Below are positions 56,474-64,000 of a stretch of DNA of 64,000 bases, in pieces. A model generated the notes under the pieces. It saw only the letters and a program-made list of their open reading frames with translations, made no database searches and had not been told where the DNA came from. The first letter of the stretch is position 1. Each line of letters begins with the position of its first letter. Made by a program: the position numbers and the translations under genes. The stretch is from positions 199,434,134 to 199,498,133 of the forward strand of contig CM068373.1 in NCBI GenBank assembly GCA_034769895.1, given 5' to 3'. Origin of the DNA: Magicicada septendecula. Its lineage: Eukaryota; Arthropoda; Insecta; Hemiptera; Cicadidae.

Positions 56474-57747
56474 ATATCAATGTTTATTTTGAGCTGCACT
56501 CTGAGTTGAACAAGTAACGTTGCATCTACAAATTGCTTGTGACAACTTGATTTAGACGTGTAAATGGATCTTTCTTGTACCCATTTTTGTAAACGAGATT
56601 TAATTGGTTTTCCTGTTTACAGTGCATAAACAAAATCTTTGTAGCATGCTGTGTCTGTGTTTCTTCAGATCGATTTCTCTACAGTACCTTTTGAAGTGTA
56701 TCTAATTGTGTCGTTTCGTGCTGTTAATTGATTTTTACTCATTGACGATACAGATTTTCTGTTTAAGTAGGTCAACTGCCTGGAAAATCCTTCCTTTTAT
56801 GTATATTCGTGGAATGTCTTGTCTGCGTCATTCCGTTACAATAAATTGATTTATAACATTGATTGATTCGCTATACAAAGTGTAATTAACCATAAAAATG
56901 TTATTTTAGAGTTTTCCTAGTTATTGTGATGCCTTACAAGAAAATTTGGCTGAACAGTTGATAATTAAAGATGTCTGAAAAACAAAATTGAAATACCTTG
57001 TCAGACGAGATGTTAATGAAAAATTGAAAAACACCTTTTACATTAAATATTACTATACTGCAAGTTATTGTGCAATGGTGTACCTTTTAAATCGTATTTA
57101 GCTGTTTTTCATTGACAGTTTCATATACTAGTAATAAGAATATAACCTAGGTTTTTAGGTTAACCTAAAAAAAGGTTATAAAATCATACAATAAAAACAA
57201 AACAAAAAATACACTGAAAAATGTTATTAAAATTGTACATTAAAATTAAAAATGGAATAAGTATTATAAGAAATTTAAAGGACAATTGAGATTGGTGTCA
57301 AAGAAAACAAATTTGCAAAAGAGTTACATGGATAGAATATTCTTGGAAAAATGTCATGTCATGAAGAATGTAGTGGTGGGATCAGCTAAAAACGAGGGAG
57401 CATAATAGCTTGCACTGGGAAGTACTGGTTGTCAAAAGATATTGCACCATTTCACATAACGCTGCTTATGACGGTCATTAAGTGCTCCGTTAAATATATG
57501 TGGGTTGTATCAACAGTATACTTTACAATCACGTAGGTGGTACACCCAGCTGCGACTTAATAGGATGTAGCTCAGAAGTGTAATAACGGGTCAAAAGATA
57601 ACGAGTAACTGCTACATTGAACAATGTGAGATAAAAGAAATATGTTTTTCTCCAATATTTAATTCATTATTTTTTCACCATTTACTTGTACCACTTAACG
57701 ATAGTTCGTATGAAGGTTATGGATATAAAGCGTTATATAATGCCTTT
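56474..57747. other. Non-coding stretch with a near-palindrome
   Basis: No gene was recognised. A 40-bp near-palindrome lies at 57,141-57,180 with a perfect 20-bp core centred on GTTAAC (57,152-57,171). Confidence 0.5.
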
Positions 57748-57791
57748 TGTGTGTGCGCGTGTGTGTGTGTGTGTGTCTGTGTGTGTGTGTG
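57748..57791. repeat. (TG)n microsatellite
   Basis: About 44 bp of TG with single interruptions. Confidence 0.93.
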
Positions 57792-58648
57792 ACAGACAAA
57801 CAGACTGACAGAGTAAGAAAGCGAGCAAAGCATACGGAGGGAAGAAGAAGTAACATACCACGTAATAACGTAACAAGTTTTTTAATTTTGATACAGAAAT
57901 AAATAAAAAGACAAACAAGATAAGACAAACAGAAGACACTGCGAGTATAACAAAATATGGTAGTAACAAAAAATATATTAAATAAAATTATATATAAAGA
58001 TAAGTGAATGAAATGCTACGAAAAGCATTTCATTGACACACATCTATAACGCTGCAAACTAATTTCATTATTACTGAAATAGGATAAACAAAGTGTCATC
58101 GACATTTCCCAAACCATATTGTTAAGTTTTTAAAGCAACAGCAGTAAAGGCGATTTCTAATTGTAAAAACTGACACGTGATGTTTCCAAGTACAGTTTGT
58201 CTGCTCGTACGGTATTAGGTACCTTACAGTAGATTTTCTAGAAGTATGTAAAACGTCATAAAACGTACATACAAAATAGCGTGAGAAGGCTGTAAATGAC
58301 AGCACAGCGCTCTGAAACTGAACAATTAACCGTGCTTAAAACATTCCTGTTGTATGAGCCAAATTGTTTTGTACCAGACTTCCTCCGCTTTGTTCCTCTC
58401 ATTTCTCTCGTATTTTTAGCAGTCAAGACACGCTTCGTAACTCGGTATACGTTTCACTTACCATTTCTATGTTCTGCAGAATTAACTTACTGCGTCACAT
58501 TTTTGTTGTTAATTCCACATTTCGCACGAACTTATGCAGGGAAATAAAGGTGTATCCAGGTGTCACACCTGATTGATTGCCTCTTGTTCCTTCTGCATGT
58601 TCAAATGAAAACAAATCATGTTCTTATAAAAACACGTTTTTTATGTAG

Positions 58649-58780
58649 CGATCTGTTTTCCAAGGAATTCTCACAGGGTATATTAATATACTTGGATGCC
58701 TTCCGTTATAGCACAGCCATGCTTCAGCATTTTTGTGAGAACTTGGATGTGTCACTGGCGACGTTTGCACAGGAAGCAGT
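58649..58780 (+). CDS. Candidate internal exon of an unknown gene
   Basis: A pyrimidine-rich acceptor (CGTTTTTTATGTAG, ending 58,648) is followed by 132 bp open in one frame only, closed by the strong donor GTAAGT at 58,781-58,786. The frame encodes DLFSKEFSQGILIYLDAF, then RYSTAMLQHFCENLDVSLAT and FAQEA, a mixed-composition sequence unlike the AT-driven frames around it. The other two frames are closed. I do not recognise the protein and see no neighbouring exon; chance is a real alternative in 64 kb. Confidence 0.27.
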
Positions 58781-58786
58781 GTAAGT

Positions 58787-61700
58787 AGTGCTCTTTATTT
58801 AAAATAAACAATAAAAAGTTTTACAATAACCACAGTAATTAAAATTAATTTAATCAAAAACTAAATGATGTACATAAACAACAGTGAATTATGAGTGACG
58901 TGTAGCGTCCGCTGTAGCTAGATACAAGACTGCTTACTGCGCACACCGTTTACAACCTCTCCCACACCAACTCTTCAATGTAGTGCTAACGTAGGATTGT
59001 AACTATTGAGATAGGTACATCATAAGCTAGTGAACTCTCTGCTTTCAAGCGGCAATGATTTCATATTTCGTACTGTGTTTTGTTTTATTCATCAACCAAA
59101 AATTAATCGAATTTCTTTCTTGACATGTGTAGTCGCTGTATCGGAGTAGCTGCCGTGTGGGAGCGCAATGCTGTCGTAAGATTTCCGATCTTAATTAAAG
59201 CAACAAAAGTCTTGATTAATCTAACAGATACACCCAGTTGCCTAGTCGAGTTGGGCTATAATAAGATTACGTTTCATTTATAGCTCTTGCTCATATTTTA
59301 TCGAATGCCACGTTGGTAAGGTATTTATAATATAAGGTGCCTACAATACATTTATATTCACCATAATAGTATTTAATATAATCCAGGTTTGCTTGGTTGC
59401 ATAGACGTACAGTCTGTTTTATTATGTATATTATAATAAAATTTATATTATATATAACTTCTTCAGTCAGATGTTTCGGAGAAATCTACGTTAGTTGCTA
59501 TTTTAATCGTCAGTGGCTGTCTGAATTTTTCCAGTGGCAATGGTTCCCTCGCTAAACTTTGATGGCTCTTTACTTATGTACGTACTTAGACTACACCAAG
59601 TAAACGTGTGCTTTCACTTGTTTTCTTTTCTTTGAAAAATCTATTTTTTACTAGTATCTAGGATTTGTTCCACCTAGCTTGATTATTAGCAATCGGATAA
59701 CTAATGGACTCCTGCAGTCGATATTTATGGTTATGTTTACCTATTTATCCTTTAAAATAATTAATCTCACTCTCGCCCGGATAGCGTCTGTACTCAGTGA
59801 TGGTCAAACTAAAAGTGACGCTTTCTTTTTCAGCAGCGTCAGTTTGGTGGCGTCCCGGGATTACCTCATCTTCCTCTTTCTTACTAACAATGCACGTTAT
59901 ACTTTATACTTTTACACGTTCGGATAGTTCTAGATGCACAAATTATGCTTGGCATAACCTGTTGGGTTTTTATGTTTAATTTTTACACAATAGGCGATTT
60001 AAAGATATATTATATTACAAAATGTGTTCATAAACTCTAGGTTAATTTGATTATTTAGCCGTAAATAATTTCTATTGGTTCTACGACATTTAATCAAAAC
60101 ACAACTTGTGACATAACTAATTCAAAATACTTAAAACAGTTCCATCCTAATTTAAACTGGTTAATTAATTTTACACATTATTTATAATAATTTTTGGTTT
60201 GTAACTTTTTTGTATACCTAAAATGTCCATCAACAGCTAATGCTGTGTCCTAGGCTTCTCACACGCATCCAAGATGGCTGACAATATTATCCTACAGGTT
60301 ACCATTTTTACATTTTTACTATAATTCCTGTACCAGTAGGTACTGGTGCATTTTACGGCAGTAGAATATGTATACTATACGTGTATATGACAAACTCATC
60401 CAATCAATGACTATGCGGTAACATCCGAAAAAGGAAAAATGAGAATAGATCATACACAAAAGTTTTTTGTTATTATTACCTACTGCTCATTCGAAAATAC
60501 CAATATTTCCTGTATGACACACTTTGAACGTAATATGACTGAGTGTTCAATTCCAGTTGTCTTCCTCTCCTTCTTTTCCCTACATAGAATTAGCACACTG
60601 CTTGTTCTGCCTTTGTCAAAACCATCTTTATCTGTTAGCCGTCCAAAATCTCGTTTACTCCATAGCTTTTAATTCTATGTAACTACAATGTGTATGATGA
60701 TATGCATGATGTATGGTATCCTGCATAGACCCATTCAATGTATGTGTTGCTTCCATGTTGACTTCCATCTTCAATATGAAACCCCTACTTCATCTTGAGT
60801 AGTTAAAACAAAAAGAATATTTCTTTTTGTAAAGAGGGGTTACAAGTTAATTAAAACTAGGCTAAGGCCTAGAGAAGCTAAAAATTGCGCTGGATCCAGT
60901 GAGACGGGACTTGCAATGAAAACTCAAGAATTAAATAAATAACAATCCCATTTTATTATTCTATCTCATAATAAAAATATAATGAACAAATAAATACAAC
61001 AGTGATTTATAATTCCCCTTTAAATGGTTAAATAAAGAAGTATACCCTCTCAACAAGGCCACCTGAAAAATATTAACTGAATCCAAGAAAATAATTGCTA
61101 TGTCACCATCAATGAATTGAAATTTTATAATAATCATTAACCTCAAAATAAGCTCCCATTAAACTATTTAATAAAATATAAAATTTATATCATGTGTTCC
61201 TTTTTAAAATGCAGTATATAAATTAATGAAGATAAATGATTTCATTCCCAGTTACTATTAATAATTAAAATAATTACTCAACCAATTAAATGAACTTTAA
61301 AGGTGACACTTCCTATACTTGTTAAATAAAATAATTAATTTCCTTAAAGAAATGATCAGCCACGATTATTGAGATAGAATACCTCCCTTAAAAAGAAAAT
61401 GAAAAGGATATGTCCACATGCCTACATGTGTTAACTTTCTGTTGTAAAAGACCCTGAATAATAAATCCCTATATCCCAAGTTCCCACCAAAAGTACAGTA
61501 ATGCATAATATTTATATATATATATATCCCCCAAAATGTACACAGAAATATACAGACATAACATGTTCCACAAGACAAATTACATTAGACAATAGTATAC
61601 AAATACATAAAGGTCTCTTGCCACGCCCCTTTTTATATTACCCTTCTGGTGTATATAAATTCTAACTTTTCCGTTTATAATAATCCGAATTAGGATTAAA

Positions 61701-63400
61701 GATTTATATCTATAAATGTACCCCCATGGTGTGGGTTAATTGCACGTCATGTGTATCATAAAGTATTGCATACAAATGTCCCCAGGACATTAAAAATTTA
61801 AAACCAAGTGCCTCAGTGGCTAAGTGTTTAATTACTTAATTACGGTGAGAAATAAAAATTGTTTAAAATAATTAACGCCCCCCAGTTACCATGATTAATA
61901 TAAAGAATTTATATAGACTAAAATAGGGCCAATTAATGAAAAGAGAAAAATTGCACAATATTAGCACCTTATATAAAAAAAATACATTTGTGTGTCAGAG
62001 ACGGACATGTTCCTTCAACTTATGACCAGTCTCAACAAATTTGTCTCAACAACCTTGTTTCGACAAACAAGTTGAAAAGTGTTTCGACATGCATAGCTTG
62101 GTTGAAACTAATTAAAAATTCACCTACCTCCCCAGTAATCTTTTTATACAAATGACATAACCTGATTTTAAAAATAAGAGAAAATATATGTTTTTATGCA
62201 TAGTAAATTAAACTTGAGAAAATTACTAATAACAAAACTGACTTTAAATCTGTAGCGAAAGCCCTATAAAGAAATGAGTGGAAATCTAAGTTGGATGCTG
62301 TGTTGTAGACATGTCAGTCTCTGAACTGACAATTTACTATACATATATTGAAATTTTACAATTAATTCTTAGTGTTCACACTAAACTGTCCCATCAATTG
62401 GGGATCCAAATGAATGTTTAACTTGAAAGGTAAAAACTGATGATTATGTATAACTGGTGCCATGTTGATTCTACGTGTTAATTATAAATGGTTGTTTTTC
62501 ACCTGCTTATGTGTCCAGAAGGATGATCTCTTATTTGTAACGTGGCGATCTTATGATTGGCATGTTGTTGTGGTTGTTGTGGTCTTATTCTCTTCGGTGT
62601 CGAGTGTGGAGCTTTTAAGATGTCATTCTATCAGTCATGTAGCAGGACTTGTCTCTGTTCGGCGAACCCTGATTACATATTATATTTTTAGTGAGAGACC
62701 ACACACAAATGCCCCCACTGTTTGGACACCCTCCAAAATCATATCTAAAAACAACACCTAGTTATGTGCTACATAATAAAACTTGGTAACATTATTTTGG
62801 CCAACATGCCTTACTTAAAAAAACTCTCTAACAATGATTATTTATAACCCTTTATAACCTGAACCTCACTGAATGTGAGTTGCTTTTGCAATATAATAAT
62901 TTATCTTGGCTCTGTAACATCTTATGAATTTATTACTTTGAGTGAAATTGAGGTTACCACGTGGTGCAGAATTTATTTAAAACACATAGTTTTTTACTCC
63001 ATAGAATCTGAGAATACTATTACTTTGAATGAGACATGATTTACGTTTAAAACGTGCCTGAGTAAGTTCCCATATATATATGTATAAGGTTTTACAGATA
63101 TTGTAGCAAAACCTTATTCCACTTAATAACGACACATTGTGTAATAGGTTAAGTGCTCAACAGAATCTCGTTACATCAGTGTTAATGAAAGTTCAAACTT
63201 AATTATTTAGTGGTTATTGTACTTTAGGTATTAAGGCCGAGATTCTGACACTCCAATAATCTAGTTTTATCGGTTTATAAAAACTTTACGAACAATTACG
63301 TATCTCACAATGCATGATTCGACAAGTGGGTACGCTTACTCAAGCTTACTAAAAAAAACGTTTTCTCCCGTGAAATTTAGTATATAATTAATATAATGAA
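58787..63400. other. AT-rich non-coding stretch
   Basis: No gene was supported. It includes a short (TA)n run near 61,512 and some open frames of 60-99 codons with no motif (for example 62,462-62,761 with a valine run from GTTGTTGT). Confidence 0.5.
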
Positions 63401-63406
63401 ATCAAA

Positions 63407-64000
63407 ACTCACCGCAGTCGTTTAAGAAACTATCTAACCATAGTTATAAGAAGTAGAAGATGGAATTCACACTTCTCTCCACCGAAGGAATTTACCACGA
63501 GGCAATCATCTAGACTTCCCTGTAGAGACAAGAAAAACGGAACGCCGTCCTCGTTTGGGTAACGAAAATCTCACCAGGCTGCAGCACTGTTTTAAAACTG
63601 CTGCAAAACTCAGCAGATGCCGACACCGATCAAAAGGCGAAGTGTCGAAAACTGTAGTTTCTGCTCTTCCGGGTAGGGAGCAGCACTCATTATTACTTTA
63701 ATTTTTGTACTGTCCTTAACTTTCGTACTGCCAATAACGTCAAAACTGCCAATAAAATGACTGAACTAGCGCTGAATCTTTTGACTCAGCACACCCTCAC
63801 CCCAAAAGGGCAACATAGTTGCCCCAACGTTAAAGGCAAGGAGGGTACCCTGCAGTGTACCTCTCCCCAAAAGATACCAGTGGACGTCGTGGTTGGTTTG
63901 GCTCAGCTGAGCTTGCTCTCAGGAGCACAGAAATCAAAAAGGAAAATGAAAGAGACGAAAGAAGATATGTATTATGTAAGTGTGCGGGTGCTGCATGCTG
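63407..64000 (-). other. GC/CpG-richer block, possible 5' end of a minus-strand gene
   Basis: From about 63,413 to the window edge the sequence is clearly less AT-rich and holds more CpG than the preceding 10 kb. On the minus strand it ends with CTGCG followed by GTGAGT (63,412-63,407), a good splice donor. Two ATTGGCAGT motifs (inverted CCAAT type) lie at about 63,728-63,757, and a 7-bp stem hairpin GGGCAAC/GTTGCCC at 63,808-63,824. This could be a non-coding first exon with a promoter, but no coding sequence is visible. Confidence 0.22.

Noticed and set aside
57695-57969. Two hydrophobic minus-strand frames with His/Thr repeats
   Set aside because: The TG microsatellite plus AT-rich flanks explain them; there is no signal of a real membrane protein gene.
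1-64000. tRNA genes, CRISPR arrays, telomeric TTAGG arrays, bacterial-type operons
   Set aside because: I looked for tRNA B-box sequences, spaced direct repeats and TTAGG runs and found none convincing; the tandem array in Gypsy C lacks unique spacers and belongs to the element.

Overview
The window is AT-rich eukaryotic DNA (roughly two thirds A+T by eye) with almost no open host coding sequence. It is a graveyard of transposable elements set in long stretches with no recognisable content. The mix of a Penelope-like element, several Ty3/Gypsy LTR elements, LINE pieces with a (GAA)n tail and a mariner fossil, together with LTR promoters built from TATAAATA followed about 30 bp later by a TCAGT initiator, fits an insect or other arthropod intergenic region. 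The species cannot be fixed from the sequence. Nothing bacterial, no CRISPR array, no tRNA gene and no intact rRNA gene was seen.

Layout. 1-1,255: 3' part of a Penelope-like element (reverse transcriptase end, GIY-YIG endonuclease, tail with a hammerhead-like fold). It abuts a Gypsy element on the minus strand at about 1,258-6,254 ('Gypsy A': gag, zinc knuckle, protease, first half of RT, a leader with a four-copy short repeat, probable 5' LTR). 6,255-20,875: mostly blank AT-rich DNA holding three LTR copies or fragments (10,540; 13,850; 15,917), LINE pieces (10,370; 17,011; 18,095), a mariner fossil (19,431-19,972) and simple repeats. 20,876-26,389: 'Gypsy B', a broken element with both LTRs, minus strand. 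26,390-32,228: mostly blank, with a possible promoter plus first exon on the minus strand near 27,300, a LINE tail at 30,764 and a hAT-like terminus at 31,343. 32,268-43,440: 'Gypsy C', minus strand, with unusually long LTRs (about 2.7 kb each, about 1% different), a coiled-coil Gag, only the end of integrase and no reverse transcriptase. Its 3' region carries a tandem array of roughly 100-bp units, each with a small palindrome. 43,441-49,120: blank apart from a weak transposase-like tail and a LINE RT fragment (about 47,870-48,600). 49,121-54,527: a large inverted repeat (arms about 1.95 kb, about 2% apart, spacer about 1.5 kb). 54,528-64,000: blank AT-rich DNA with an LTR end near 56,473, a candidate internal exon at 58,649-58,780 and a GC/CpG-richer right end that could be the 5' end of a minus-strand gene.

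No pathway or operon is encoded. The relations that matter are nesting (Penelope against Gypsy A), family sharing (several LTRs with the same 9-bp termini; several LINE ends with GAA tails) and local amplification (the array in Gypsy C and the large inverted repeat). The most unusual items are the Gypsy C architecture and the large inverted repeat. All identities are from reading motifs by eye; no database was consulted.
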